Shown: in pieces, positions 12,330 to 23,182 of the stretch
Layout of the letters: every line of letters starts with the position of its first letter
Position numbering within the stretch: position 1 is the stretch's first letter
Source of the DNA: Blattamonas nauphoetae
Lineage: Eukaryota > Preaxostyla > Oxymonadida
Assembly: GCA_033064195.1 (NCBI GenBank)
Contig: JARBJD010000191.1
Coordinates: 1 to 64,000, forward strand
Length of the DNA: 64,000 bases
Reading direction: 5' to 3'
Program-made: the position numbers and the translations under genes
Notes under the pieces: generated by a model
Database searches by the model: none
Seen by the model: only the letters and a program-made list of their open reading frames with translations
Told to the model about the DNA's origin: nothing

Positions 12330-13392
12330 CACAATCGAACAAACGTCGGAGTGGTTCCGGTCGCTTGTCGAATTCATCAAAGAAGGAAACAATCTGGATG
12401 ATGACACAATAAGACAAGCCTGTGATCTTCTGGAGATGTTTTCAACTCAATCCAGTGTACTGTTCGGAGCGCATAATTTCACTCAACCAACGGTTCCAAA
12501 CACGTTTCTTCGTCCAATGAACGAGAATCATTTGTCAGACGTGCAGAACCATCTGTTCTCCTTGATTTTGTTGAGACAGGTCTGTTTGTTCTCCTCCCAC
12601 CAAAAATGGATTCTAACTTGATGGTCCTGACATCATATTTCTTGTCCTGTTTCCATCCCATCGAACCATAATTGGAGTTTATATTTGCCTTCAGATTCCA
12701 ACTGCATGAATCGTACGTCACAAGTGAGTTCATTGATTTTTTAGGATCAGTGCTCAGAAAGTCACCATTCATGGAGCAGCTGACACAATTTGTGTTGAAT
12801 TCTTCATTTCCTTTTTCTTTCCTTGACAACATGACATTCGACATTCCTACTTGGGATTCAACTCACCTCCTTGATTCGCTCAGTAATGCCCTCTCAATCT
12901 GGAAGGGTGGTGAACCAGCTGTTCAGAAGCGAGGCAAACAGATTCTTTCCAAACTTTGCGATGAAGGGCTTTCAGATTCACTCGAAATGATGATTCTTCT
13001 CAGGAGTGAATGGATTTCAAATGGACAAATATCCCACACTTATACACAATCAGCTCGAAAGGGAGTCTGGATTGTTCGCCAGTTTGGAGGGATTCGCCCA
13101 TTTTGGAACGATTTTCCAATCCCCGCTCTTGCTGGAAGAGATGACTCCATTTGTGCTGTCGTCTCTTCAACTCGTGAAGAGAGGACTCAGATCGTTGAAG
13201 AAGGACAGATCATCGACTCTGATGCGACAACAACAGATTCTGGCCCAACTGAGCGAGGAAGGGCTGGCTGACGAGTTCGAGCTGCACTGCCGATGCAACG
13301 ATTTCGACAACGATCCACCCCGAAGTGTCTCCATTGGAGCGAATCTGATCCACAATTTGGGAGGGAACGTTCCATTTTCTGAAGAACATTGA
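12330..13392 (+). pseudogene. Two decayed, concatenated copies of the helical family
   Basis: Three family segments occur in order. The first (about 12330-12480) has SLVEFIKEGNNLDDDTIRQ and CDLLEMF, the family N-terminal motif. The second (about 12690-12995) has FLGSVLRKSPFMEQLTQFVL and AVQKRGKQILSKLCDEGLSD, the family C-terminal third. A third block in another frame (about 13055-13392) has LLLEEMTPFVLSS and ILAQLSEEGLADEFELHC ending VSIGANLIHNLGGNVPF. Thus two C-terminal thirds follow one N-terminal piece, as if one copy collapsed onto another by unequal exchange. The central FFRPIEPFLDFI segment is missing and the frames shift, so no full protein can be made. It lies only about 40 bp from the BAR gene start. 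Confidence 0.7.
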
Positions 13393-13394
13393 AT

Positions 13395-13699
13395 TTTGGT
13401 GGAACAGGAAGAAGCAGACACCGTTTCACCAACTGAAGCAAATGGCGCCAGAAAGCGTCGATTGGCGATGAATGGTGTGTTTTTGAACGATTATGTTGTT
13501 TCTATTTTCGTTCATTTTGATTGAACCTCATTTTTCTTTCTCAGCGCCTTATTCTGTCTCTCTGCAGAATCCTCTCCGTGTCATCCTTCCAAAGCCACTG
13601 AATCTCACCAACTATGCATTTCTCTGTCTGTCCAACGAGATTATTGCTGTTTTAAAGACATTGGGGAATGGAAGGGACTTCCACACGAACTCGACTTAA
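13395..13699 (+). pseudogene. 3' part of a small gene family (RVILPKP motif), 5' end lost
   Basis: Two exons joined by an intron at 13475-13544 give a clean C-terminus: ...ARKRRLAMN, APYSVSLQNPLRVILPKPLN, YAFLCLSNEIIAVLKTLG, then GRDFHTNST and TAA. The frame is closed upstream by a TGA, and the piece directly follows a decayed family copy, so it is probably a 5'-truncated gene. Related short segments occur at 42504-42555 (exon start with PVRVVLPKP) and at 32940-32993 inside the hAT-like element (TDFHAYST before TAA). I do not recognise the family. An in-frame ATG just before the intron could give a short peptide, so a small intact gene cannot be excluded. Confidence 0.5.
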
Positions 13700-14127
13700 C
13701 GATGAGATTGTGTGTGATGGAGGACGACTTGGACTCGAACAATGGCCGGAATTGCTTCAGGCTGCTTGTTTGTGTCTTTTTCATAATTTGTTTGGTTTTT
13801 AATCTCGTTCATCTGAACTTGTTCTTCATTCACATTTTGTCACCAAAAAAAGACGTTCTGTGGAGTGATTCGCACAATTTCAGTAAACAGACGGTTCGAG
13901 GAGCCGACACAGTGAGATGGTCGTGAAGTGAGGCCGCCTGGAGTGCAACTTATTCGTGAATAACCGTTTTTATTTAGTTTTTTCGTTTCCAGACCTCGCT
14001 GAGAGGTTTCCATCGAAGAAAAGAAAAGGAGGATTGTAGGTCTGTATCAAAGAGAGGAAGAAAGAAAGAGTCGACTTGTGGACAGATTCTTGCATCGACA
14101 ACGAAAGAAAAGTGTGAAAACGAGAAG
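13700..14127. other. No gene seen
   Basis: About 430 bp. A frame at 13702-13926 includes a hydrophobic run but no recognisable domain or splice context, so I do not call it. The rest is the 3' flank of the minus-strand Rho-like gene. Confidence 0.35.
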
Positions 14128-15051
14128 TCACATTATTTCGCAACTTGAACCCCCATCACCGCCACGACCCCTTCCAGATCGTCCTTTGGTCAACATCCTT
14201 TCGTGGGCTGCCGTGGCTGCAGCGTTAAAGATATCTGAGAGGCCTTCCTTTGTCTTCGTGCAACATTCCAAGTATTTATACAGTTGAAGTCTTGTCACCA
14301 GTTCCTCGGCCTGAAAAGACGGCAAAGAGAGGTGAGGTGAGGTGGGAGCGGAGAGAGGGGAGATGGGGGACGAAGGAGAGGAAGTGGAGGATCGAGATGT
14401 GGAGATCGGCAGACTTGCTCTTTTGAGACTAGTGTGGTATCCTCAGGGGGATCCACACGATAATCGCCATGTGTACCAACAAGAACAACGGGAACGTCCT
14501 TCGCAAGTTTGGTTATTTCAGGAATCCACTGTGACACGAAGAAGTGATGATTTGGAAGAATGAATGTAAACAAACTCTTGTTTCAATGTTCAGAAACGAT
14601 TTCTCATCAATTATCGAGAAACATAGCAAGATGACATCGACCTTCTCATAAAGGTCTGAGCGCAAGATTTCGTTGGTTACGGAGGCTGATGTCAGCGGAG
14701 ATTGAAAGTAGAAGGAAATAAGAAATTTAAGTGAGAATAATATGAGAAACTGATGTGATATAAAGGACATACCATCAGAATCTTGACCATAAAGCAGGAA
14801 CTTTGTGCCATTCAACGTCAAATCTGTGGAAAATCCGAGCGATTCATCGTATTCGGATTCAGGTCCGTACATATCGTGAAAGTAGGCGTAGAGCAAGACC
14901 GTCTTTCCGATCGATGAATCGCCAATGCAGCTAAATCGAACTTCCTGATATTGTTACGGAGTCCGATGAGGAAAAATAACATGATCGGAAGGAAGGATAG
15001 AAGAAGTTGATGATGAGAACAGAGAAAGAAACAAACAATCGGTTCTGGCAT
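14128..15051 (-). CDS. Divergent Rho-family small GTPase with CAAX box
   Basis: Five exons on the minus strand give 197 residues, the usual Rho size. The introns 14945-15036, 14686-14772, 14529-14575 and 14311-14414 all have GT-AG ends and keep the frame exactly. The P-loop is GDSSIGKT (residues 13-20). G4 is VLVGTHGD in place of TKxD, and a G5-like segment reads YLECCTKTKEG, matching Rho proteins' YLECSALTQKG. The C-terminus is basic and Gly-rich and ends CEIM, a CAAX box predicting prenylation. The odd point is G3: the expected WDTAGQE reads LYGQDSDAS, so both the Mg-contacting Asp and the catalytic Gln are out of place. It may be GTPase-deficient or regulated by binding only. A RhoGAP gene lies 3.5 kb away. 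The start is the ATG five codons before the first intron. Confidence 0.85.
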
Positions 15052-15230
15052 CTCTGAATGCAGTTAAGGGCACACTGTGCTGTTCGCTTGGAATATCTTA
15101 TCCAGTTGTTATTATATGAAAAATGATTTTTTGTGATTTGTATCACTTCGATGGTTAAGTATTTTTCTTAACCATTGCATCTTTTTCATAGGTCGAGCCC
15201 ATTACTGCTTTTTTGCTCCAAACGTTCAGA

Positions 15231-18200
15231 ATGTTCCAAATAGGGATTATTTTGACCATATGGAGCCCTTTCTCATGCTCACAATACAATTCCGACCAAA
15301 CTATCCACTCTTTTTCGTCGTATATGGAGTCTGCAGTCACTCAGTCAATCGGAAGAAACAGTGAATCTTCGTCTGTGGTTCACATCCCTCATGGCCAGTT
15401 CGTCGCTGTCAATCATCCGTTCATCTCATCATCGCTTTCTATCTTGGGAAACGAGACAAGAATCTCTTTTGGAAGAGATGATCAATCGAACAAACATGAT
15501 GGCCTATCTGAATCGATGGAAGAAACAGAAATGAAGGCACTGTTCATCTTTTGGAACAGCTCCATCACTCTCTCCAATTTGGACTTGAATTGTGAATCAG
15601 CAGGGCATTTTGTAGGTCGTGTGGAATCGTCGAGCGTGGTTGTGTCATCGAGCAGACTGATCTCCAATTTGGACCGATCCCCATTTCTGGTTGGCAGATC
15701 GGAAAGCGGATCGAACTCAATCACCGTGATTGACACGTCTCACACGTCGTCGTCCCATCATTTTCTCCTGCCCCTGGTGAACGTCACTGACTCCCTTCTT
15801 CCCTCACTCAACACTCTCCCCCATCCAACAACTGACACTGCTCACAAATCAACCTCTGCCACTCCAGCACTGTCCATCTCTGGAATAGGACTGTCGCTGT
15901 CTGATTGTGACTTGTGTCTCGCCACAGGTCCGCTAATTGGATCACTCGGATCGCCAGCCGATGCAACAACCTTCAAACGCTCAATTCAAACACATCTGAT
16001 TGGATCTGATCTCGTCAACATGACATCATCACATCTGAAGGAACAACCACATCCAGATTGTCAAGTGTCACTCTCGCAGTCAATGATCGGAACAGCAGTC
16101 TCGTCATCAACCAACCATCTATACGGAACAGCAATTCGAGACATGAACAGCGGAGGGAATCTTCTCTGCCAGAACTCCTCCTTCCCCTCCTGCCGAACCG
16201 ATCTCTCACATCTGAGCCCTTCGTCCACCAATCAGGCCGACCAAACCGAACTTCCTCTCCTCCGCTTTTATCGCAGCATCTACAAAGGCTGCTCATCGAT
16301 ACAGCAAGGAGGAGCGATCTTTTCAAACAGGTCAGACACACACATCCAAATCCAGGAATGCTCGTTCGACACCTGCAAAGCTCAATCTTCGGGCGGGGCG
16401 TGTTTTATTAATTCGACAGCCAACTCGATCTCGTTGGCTTGGATCAACTCCTCTTCGTTCGTCGGATGTTCAGCCGGCACTGGAGGATCAGTGTATTTTA
16501 ACCTTGCCCCGTCAATCTCTGTCGCAAACTCCATCTTCCTCGACTCATTGGCACTTTACCATGGAGGTGCACTCAATAATTACATTTATGGCGGTGACAC
16601 CAAACAGTTTGAAATCTCGAACTGCCTCTTCCAGAACTGCCGGATGATAGAAGTCGTTACATCTTTAGGAGGAGGTGCAATCTTCGTCAGCGAATGTACA
16701 AAAGTGGAGTTCTCCCATCTGCAGTTCAGAAAATGTTCTGCGGGAAGCAGTAAAGGTCATGATATCGAAGTGTATGACAAACCAATTCCAACACTCGACG
16801 CGGACACCATCTTTGAATGCTATTCTCATTCAGATTATGACACCAATCTCGTTTACATCGAAAGCGCCTATCCCAATCCCAGAGATAGAAGTGATCTCCT
16901 CCTCACGAATTTCACAGCACTCGAAATCCTCTCAATCTCTGCGACCACGATCGGCGACTCTGCCAACTTGGTTGTGAGAGTGGACAAGCCGGTTGAAGGA
17001 CGTCTGCTTGTGCTTCTCTCGAATGTCGAGGGAGGACGACAACCTGGATCAACTGAATTACCAAACATCGCTCGACTTGTGACATTCGATCTGTCATCGT
17101 CCATGACTGGCTCGTGCTCTGTCCAGATTGGGGAGAATGGCCTTCTTCAGCGACCACTGAACGATTATGAAGTCACCGCTGCCTCTCTTTCTGGCCACCT
17201 CGTTTCCTTCGATGGAGTCAGACTTCCGATTCCTCGCACTCTCGAATCTGTGGAGTGCACTTTGGATGAGGGTGAGACAACACCGACGATCTCGTTCAGA
17301 GGAGAGAACTTCCCGGATGGACAATACAAAGTGATTCTCCACGATAAATCGTCCATTGAAGTGGAGTTCTCGACTGACACAGACGGATCTCTGATTGCAT
17401 CGTGTCATTTGGACGAAGTTGGAGGGGAAACACAGTGGAAGGAAGGATCAGTGTGGGTTGTGACAGGAGTGGAGTGTGTTGATGATCCCTCGATCAGTGT
17501 GCTTGTTGACAAGACACTCTACTTCACGATTCCTGTTCTCCCTTCAGAAGTGACGGGAGTTGACTCGCCATCGTTGAACAAGAAGAAGACGGAAGTGTCA
17601 TTCGAGATTGTTGGGAGTGGATTTCCTTCGTCGATCACGTCTGTCTCTCTGAAGCGAGGGGAACGAACAATCACAGCCACGTCAGCCACAATGACCTCCA
17701 GCACATCGATCTCCGCCACATTCCCAGCCAGTTTCACTGAAGACGACAATTCGTGCCAGTTCGGAGAGACATACACACTCGATTCGATCGCAGCCAGCAA
17801 GACCATCACAGTTCCATCGGGTGTGGAAGTCACAATTCCATCGCCTCCAACCATCACCTCAATCACGACAGGTCCGTCATCATCTCCAAATGAGTTCGTG
17901 TTGAAGATGGAAGGAACGAATCTTCCAGCGAATGCAGTCTTTCTCGCCCAAATCGATTCGTTCACTCCGATCAGAGTGACGATGAGTGGAGATGGGACGA
18001 GTGGTGTGTCAGAAGTCATTCGAGCAGGACAGTCCCACACGATTCAGTTCGACACTTCATACACTGTGAAGACACTGAGAAAGGAAGGAGACGAAGATGA
18101 GCACATCCTTCTCACTTCATCCACATTCACAACCCCACTCGGACCGACACTCACCTCCATCTCGTGCCCTCTCTCTGCCTCCGACCCCAATTTCGTTGTT

Positions 18201-21200
18201 CTGACAGTTGGAGGGCTGCGAATGACTGATGGTCAATATTTTGTGGTCGTTCAGAAAGACAGTGATGAACCCATCACGATTGAGATTGCGATTACATCCA
18301 ACTCGGGAGTGAAGTCTCTTCTGGCGTTCGGTTCGGGTGTGTTGGAGTATGCCAGCACTTATTCCGTGACTCGGATGTGGAGTGAGAGTGTGGAAGTGAA
18401 GGTGGATACAGATCTTCTACCGTTCACAGTTGGTCCTGCTCCAGCTCGGATTGAATCAGCGTTGTGTGTTCTGTCAGTGGAATCAGACAAAAAAGAAGCA
18501 AAAATGACTCTGTCTGGCTCGAATCTCCCTCTGAACAAGGCGATCACGATCGAAGTGAAACCACTCTCTTCGGATGGACTGAGTCTTGGCTCGCCCATCA
18601 CGTTTGACTCTTTGTTCGCTGACACTGCTTCAATCATTGTCATCAACATCGACATGTATACAACACAGCCCAAAGTCAAATTTGGAATGAAATATGAAGT
18701 GACCTCGGTTGTGATCACCGACACACTCTCTGTTCTGAATCCGAAGATTCAGTTCTCCCTGCCAATTGAACCTGTGCGTGTGACAGGAGTTACTTTTGAC
18801 GAAACAGGTCAATCAACAAACAAAGTGACGATTTCAGGGTCTGGGTTCATTGCTGCAGAAACCTACTCCGTGTTGGTGACAGGTGCTCCTTCAATTGAGG
18901 CATCAGGATCGAGTCATTCGCAGACCGTCACAGTTGTGGCTTCCGGCACGACGCACGCTGTGTCCTCTTCGATTGTGCTCGGAAATGACGATTCCTCCCA
19001 CCTTCGATTTGGCTACACGTACACGATCCGATCAATCACAAATGGAACCGACACAGGATTTGTTGAAGGGACCCGCACGTTCACAACCCCAGGTGGACCA
19101 ACACTCACATCGATCTCGTGTCCCCTCTCTGCCTCCGACCCCAATTTTGTTGATCTGACAGTTGGAGGAGATCGACTTGCTGATGGCCTATATTCTCTGC
19201 TCCTTCAGAAAGGCAGCGAACCCTCTTTCAAAGTCGAGATTCAAGTCACATCGAACACTGGTGTCGTGTCTCTTCTGGCGTTCGGTTCGGGTGTGTTGAA
19301 GTATTCGGGTGTGTATGATGTGACTCGGATGTGGAGTGAGAGTGTGGAGGTGAAAGTGGATGATGATGCTTCGTCGTTCACAGTGGATGATGCACCAGCA
19401 CGGATTGAATCAGCGTTGTGTGTTCTGTCAGTGGAATCAGAGAAGAAAGAAGCGAAATTGACTCTGACTGGCTCGTCTCTGCCTGTGGACAAAGCGATCA
19501 AGATCGAAGTGAAGCCAGTCTTATCAGATGGACAGAGTCTTGGCTCGCCCAGCACGTTTGACTCTTTGTTGGCTGACACTGCTTCAACCATTGTCATCAA
19601 CATCAACATGTATGCAGCACAGCCAAAACTCAAATTTGGGACGAAATATGAAGTGACATCGCTTGAGATCGACGAAACACTCTCTGTTGTGAATCCGAAG
19701 ATTCAGTTCTCAGTGCCAATCGAGCCTGTGCGTGTGAAAGGAGTTTCAATTGTCGAAACCCCAACCACAGTTAAAGTGAAGATTTCTGGGTCTGGATTCA
19801 TTGTCGATGAGACGTACAAAATGGAAGTGTCTGGAACTCCTTTGAGTGGTTCAGGATCGAGTCATTCACAGAACATCACAGTTGTGGCTTCCGACACGAC
19901 ACACGCTGCATCTTCTGCGATTGTGCTCGGAAATGACAATTCTGCCGTTCTTCGATTTGGCTTCACGTACACGATCCTCTCCATCACAAACGGGACAGAC
20001 AAAGGATATGTGGAAGGGACACCCACATTCGAAACCCCTTCACTGTCCCTCACAGAACCTCACATTCTGTCAGCCTCTGTTGAGACCAATGGCCAGAAGA
20101 CTCGAATGTGGATTGTTCTTTCTGGCGAGAATCTGCTTCAGGATTCACGTTTCACTCTGACACTGAACGACTCTGTGACGATTGGAGGAGTGATGATTTC
20201 GAGTTCAGAAGGACGAAGTGAAGAAGTGATCCTGGGATTTCCTGACTCTCTTTCTTTCTCTTCGAAATATGCGGTCACGTCAATCTCGAACTCGGAAGGA
20301 ATCAGAATCTCGTCGAATGAAATCGAAATCCCAACACCATCGAAGCCGACAGAGCTGACCCTCTTCGTCTGTTCAGACGTGTCTGACCCGTCGGATCAGA
20401 GAAGTGGGACAGAAGCAAGTTCGTGCCTGCCAATCGAACGCGCGTGGGAGATTGCAGAGATCCTTCAGATTTCGAAGACGAAGATGGATATTGTGGAGTC
20501 AGCTGAGCTGTTGTCACCGCTCGATGTGTCGTCGATTGTGTTCAATTTGATGTCAGGGAACACGGATCACTCAGAATTGACACTGCTCGAACCATCAAAC
20601 CCAGAATCAGCTCTTCTTCGAGTGAACGAGAATGGCGAGTGCAAACTGACACTTCTGTCCATCCTCGTCAAGCCGTCGTCGCCGTCGTTTGTGTTCATCT
20701 CGGCGGAGAAAGGAAGTGTGACAATCCAATTCTCCTCCATCTCCTCCACTCCGTCCACGCATTCCATCAATGAAGAGTTGTATGTGTGCAGCTGGTCGAA
20801 TGGTCTTCTTCACCTCACAAACACCACCACAGTGCTGTCATCAGTGACAATGAAGAATGTTGTTCAGGGAGGGATTGTGCAGAAGGGAGGAGAGCTCACC
20901 ATCTCAAGTGGCATCTTCTCAAACAACGGACCAACAAACTCGGTCTTCCCCTCAGCCCGCCAGAACGTCCACTGCGAAGAGGAAGGAAGTTTGACCATCG
21001 ACAAGTCATCCGTCGAAGACACTGCTTCGATGTGGATTGATATTGGGGACTGCATCTTGACAGGCACCTCATCGATCCTGGCATCGCATCTCTTCGTCCC
21101 ATCACTCAATGCGGACGAGTCGAAGAGCGCTGTGAGTAAGACAGACAAATCGATCTCGCTAACGCTGAAGGGAGAGATGTTGATTCCGTGTGGACTGTCT

Positions 21201-22505
21201 TTGGAAGTGTTCGAATGGAACAAAGCGAAGGATGAGAAGGGAAAGAGCGAGATTGTGGAACTGTCAACTAACAAGACGACAAAATGGACAGAAACAGAAA
21301 TCGTTGCCAAACTGAGCACCGAGACAGATGTGAAGAACTTCTCGTCGTCGTTGGAATGGCGCGGTCGACTGGTGTTCGGAGATGGAGTGGAGGGAAGTGA
21401 GTGGATGGTGATATCAGGATCGGGATCCGGGAACAAAGCGGAGGGTGGAGCGGGTTCGAAGTGGTGGCTTCCAGTGATCATCGTGCTCGCGTGTGCCGTG
21501 CTCATCTCTCTCGTCATCGCTCTCATCTGTTGTCGGAGAAGACAGAAAACGAAGTTGCTTCTCTCGAACCAGGAACTGGACGGACAGCAAATGGATGAAA
21601 TGATGATCAAGGACGACGACTCCCATGACACTCTGTCCCATCCCCACTCGACCGACGTGTCGCTGATTGCTGCTGGAACGATGCGACCCGATCAAGACCT
21701 GATCTTCAAAACGGAGGAGACAGGTCTGACCGCCATCGCTCCGAGCAGCATGGATGCGATTCCGCGAGGATTGGAAATCGAAGCAGTGCGATGCGAGGAG
21801 CCGTTTGAGACAGTTCTGGTGAACGGGACAGACACGCTGTTCAACCGTCTTCACAAAAGCGATGGACACAAGTGGGAGAAGTTGAAGTGGAAGGTGGCTG
21901 CACATTCGCTGACGAAGGGACTGATCCATCTTTGGAAGCAAGATGCTCACAGCGATGTTCTGAGTCGGCTGAACCCGCACAACGTGGTGTTGGATGTGGA
22001 CAACACGCCCTGCCTCGTTCTCAGTCAACAGACAAACACCCAACCATCTGATCAATTTCAAACAAATCACGAAGAGAAAGTGACTCAGAAAGACACAGAA
22101 AACAAGCAATCGTTTGGAGGGAGACAGCTGAACGGGAAGAAGAACGAAGAGAGCCAGCGATGGGAAGCACCGGAAGTGACTCGCACGGTCGAGAATCTGT
22201 CAAAAAACGGGATTGACCAGGCCAAGGCGTGTGTGTTCAGTCTTGGTCTGGTGATGTGGGAGATGGCGACACAGCTTGTTCCGTTTGGGGAGATCGACGG
22301 AGTGAATGCTCATCGGCAGATTGGATCGGGAGTGACGCCTCGCATGGACAAGCTGGCCGACACAGCAGAGGGCGAACTGATTGTGCGATGTCTCGCTCTG
22401 AACCCGAAAGAACGACCAACGCTGATTGATGTGAAGGCGGAACTGGAAGAGCTTTTGAAAAAGAAGGAGGGGAAGGTGGTCGAGGAGAAAGCATGCAGTC
22501 TGTGA
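15231..22505 (+). CDS. Giant secreted/transmembrane surface protein with cytoplasmic pseudokinase
   Basis: One uninterrupted frame of 2424 residues. The ATG at 15231 starts a signal peptide (MFQIGIILTIWSPFSCSQ). Residues about 30-560 are Ser/Asn/Gly-rich with short hydrophobic strands, like right-handed beta-helix surface proteins (GGAIFSN, GGACFIN motifs). Residues about 690-1720 hold Ig/IPT-like repeats with spaced phrases such as KVTISGSGFI and TYTIRSITNG; a 954-bp (318-residue) unit is tandemly duplicated (repeat starts at 18141 and 19095). A second beta-helix-like stretch follows. The single membrane helix is WWLPVIIVLACAVLISLVIA (about residue 2078), followed by a basic stop-transfer. 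The cytoplasmic part resembles a kinase C-lobe: RLNPHNVVLD at the catalytic-loop position lacks the Asp of HRD, RWEAPE stands for the APE motif, and VFSLGLVMWEMA and NPKERPTLIDV follow. No glycine loop, ATP lysine or DFG is visible, so it is a pseudokinase. A truncated relative lies at 58931-60184. Confidence 0.9.
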   Translation: MFQIGIILTIWSPFSCSQYNSDQTIHSFSSYMESAVTQSIGRNSESSSVVHIPHGQFVAVNHPFISSSLSILGNETRISFGRDDQSNKHDGLSESMEETEMKALFIFWNSSITLSNLDLNCESAGHFVGRVESSSVVVSSSRLISNLDRSPFLVGRSESGSNSITVIDTSHTSSSHHFLLPLVNVTDSLLPSLNTLPHPTTDTAHKSTSATPALSISGIGLSLSDCDLCLATGPLIGSLGSPADATTFKRSIQTHLIGSDLVNMTSSHLKEQPHPDCQVSLSQSMIGTAVSSSTNHLYGTAIRDMNSGGNLLCQNSSFPSCRTDLSHLSPSSTNQADQTELPLLRFYRSIYKGCSSIQQGGAIFSNRSDTHIQIQECSFDTCKAQSSGGACFINSTANSISLAWINSSSFVGCSAGTGGSVYFNLAPSISVANSIFLDSLALYHGGALNNYIYGGDTKQFEISNCLFQNCRMIEVVTSLGGGAIFVSECTKVEFSHLQFRKCSAGSSKGHDIEVYDKPIPTLDADTIFECYSHSDYDTNLVYIESAYPNPRDRSDLLLTNFTALEILSISATTIGDSANLVVRVDKPVEGRLLVLLSNVEGGRQPGSTELPNIARLVTFDLSSSMTGSCSVQIGENGLLQRPLNDYEVTAASLSGHLVSFDGVRLPIPRTLESVECTLDEGETTPTISFRGENFPDGQYKVILHDKSSIEVEFSTDTDGSLIASCHLDEVGGETQWKEGSVWVVTGVECVDDPSISVLVDKTLYFTIPVLPSEVTGVDSPSLNKKKTEVSFEIVGSGFPSSITSVSLKRGERTITATSATMTSSTSISATFPASFTEDDNSCQFGETYTLDSIAASKTITVPSGVEVTIPSPPTITSITTGPSSSPNEFVLKMEGTNLPANAVFLAQIDSFTPIRVTMSGDGTSGVSEVIRAGQSHTIQFDTSYTVKTLRKEGDEDEHILLTSSTFTTPLGPTLTSISCPLSASDPNFVVLTVGGLRMTDGQYFVVVQKDSDEPITIEIAITSNSGVKSLLAFGSGVLEYASTYSVTRMWSESVEVKVDTDLLPFTVGPAPARIESALCVLSVESDKKEAKMTLSGSNLPLNKAITIEVKPLSSDGLSLGSPITFDSLFADTASIIVINIDMYTTQPKVKFGMKYEVTSVVITDTLSVLNPKIQFSLPIEPVRVTGVTFDETGQSTNKVTISGSGFIAAETYSVLVTGAPSIEASGSSHSQTVTVVASGTTHAVSSSIVLGNDDSSHLRFGYTYTIRSITNGTDTGFVEGTRTFTTPGGPTLTSISCPLSASDPNFVDLTVGGDRLADGLYSLLLQKGSEPSFKVEIQVTSNTGVVSLLAFGSGVLKYSGVYDVTRMWSESVEVKVDDDASSFTVDDAPARIESALCVLSVESEKKEAKLTLTGSSLPVDKAIKIEVKPVLSDGQSLGSPSTFDSLLADTASTIVININMYAAQPKLKFGTKYEVTSLEIDETLSVVNPKIQFSVPIEPVRVKGVSIVETPTTVKVKISGSGFIVDETYKMEVSGTPLSGSGSSHSQNITVVASDTTHAASSAIVLGNDNSAVLRFGFTYTILSITNGTDKGYVEGTPTFETPSLSLTEPHILSASVETNGQKTRMWIVLSGENLLQDSRFTLTLNDSVTIGGVMISSSEGRSEEVILGFPDSLSFSSKYAVTSISNSEGIRISSNEIEIPTPSKPTELTLFVCSDVSDPSDQRSGTEASSCLPIERAWEIAEILQISKTKMDIVESAELLSPLDVSSIVFNLMSGNTDHSELTLLEPSNPESALLRVNENGECKLTLLSILVKPSSPSFVFISAEKGSVTIQFSSISSTPSTHSINEELYVCSWSNGLLHLTNTTTVLSSVTMKNVVQGGIVQKGGELTISSGIFSNNGPTNSVFPSARQNVHCEEEGSLTIDKSSVEDTASMWIDIGDCILTGTSSILASHLFVPSLNADESKSAVSKTDKSISLTLKGEMLIPCGLSLEVFEWNKAKDEKGKSEIVELSTNKTTKWTETEIVAKLSTETDVKNFSSSLEWRGRLVFGDGVEGSEWMVISGSGSGNKAEGGAGSKWWLPVIIVLACAVLISLVIALICCRRRQKTKLLLSNQELDGQQMDEMMIKDDDSHDTLSHPHSTDVSLIAAGTMRPDQDLIFKTEETGLTAIAPSSMDAIPRGLEIEAVRCEEPFETVLVNGTDTLFNRLHKSDGHKWEKLKWKVAAHSLTKGLIHLWKQDAHSDVLSRLNPHNVVLDVDNTPCLVLSQQTNTQPSDQFQTNHEEKVTQKDTENKQSFGGRQLNGKKNEESQRWEAPEVTRTVENLSKNGIDQAKACVFSLGLVMWEMATQLVPFGEIDGVNAHRQIGSGVTPRMDKLADTAEGELIVRCLALNPKERPTLIDVKAELEELLKKKEGKVVEEKACSL

Positions 22506-23182
22506 GACACCTCATTCCCACATTCAACTCATGTTTTGATTCACTTCACTCACACTCGCTGTTCTTCTCTCCTCATCCCCATCCACGTCATTCTGCGGAG
22601 ACCCTCGTCTTTCTTTCCCACCTCACTCACACACAACTATTCACCACACTCGCCGACACACTTCGCCAGTCGGCAGTGGAGATGATCTTCGTTTCACGTC
22701 ACCTCGTCCCACACGACCAACCCTTCCTTCATCCATTTTCTTCTCGTTCTCATTTAATTTGTCGTTGCTCCCATCAAGTCTTCATTTGTTTCCTTCATCT
22801 CGAAGCACTTGTTCTGTTTTTTGCGATCCATTCTCGGAATGTTCATTCCTCCTTCTTTCATGGCTCTATGATGTTGTGATCACTCGTTTCCCACATCTCT
22901 CTCTTCACTTCGCCCCATTTCACTATTTCCATTTGGATTCTGACCGTTTCTGTCGTGTTGAGGAAACTAGATCATTTTATTATGTCCCACAATCAAACTC
23001 TTTTATCATTTTGTCACACTCTCTCGACATCTTATCTCACTCAACGTCGACTCCATCACAACCAGTAGATTATCCAAAGCTATTCCCTCCGGAGAGACCG
23101 ATTGTGTCGCCATTTTGTTCAAGCAATCGACACTTGACGCAACACCAAATGATTGGTTCAGAAATGCCTAAATGTACAGAGG
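22506..23182. other. No confident gene; 3' flank of the giant gene
   Basis: About 680 bp, pyrimidine-rich on the plus strand. Long open frames exist but their composition (Ser, His, Phe, Leu) looks like translated CT-rich spacer. Part of the 3' end may contain a first exon of the next gene, but I could not place it. Confidence 0.35.

Noticed and set aside
10997-14310. Operon-like grouping of BAR, Rho-like and RhoGAP genes
   Set aside because: The genes are on different strands with family pseudogenes between them; proximity alone does not show co-regulation.
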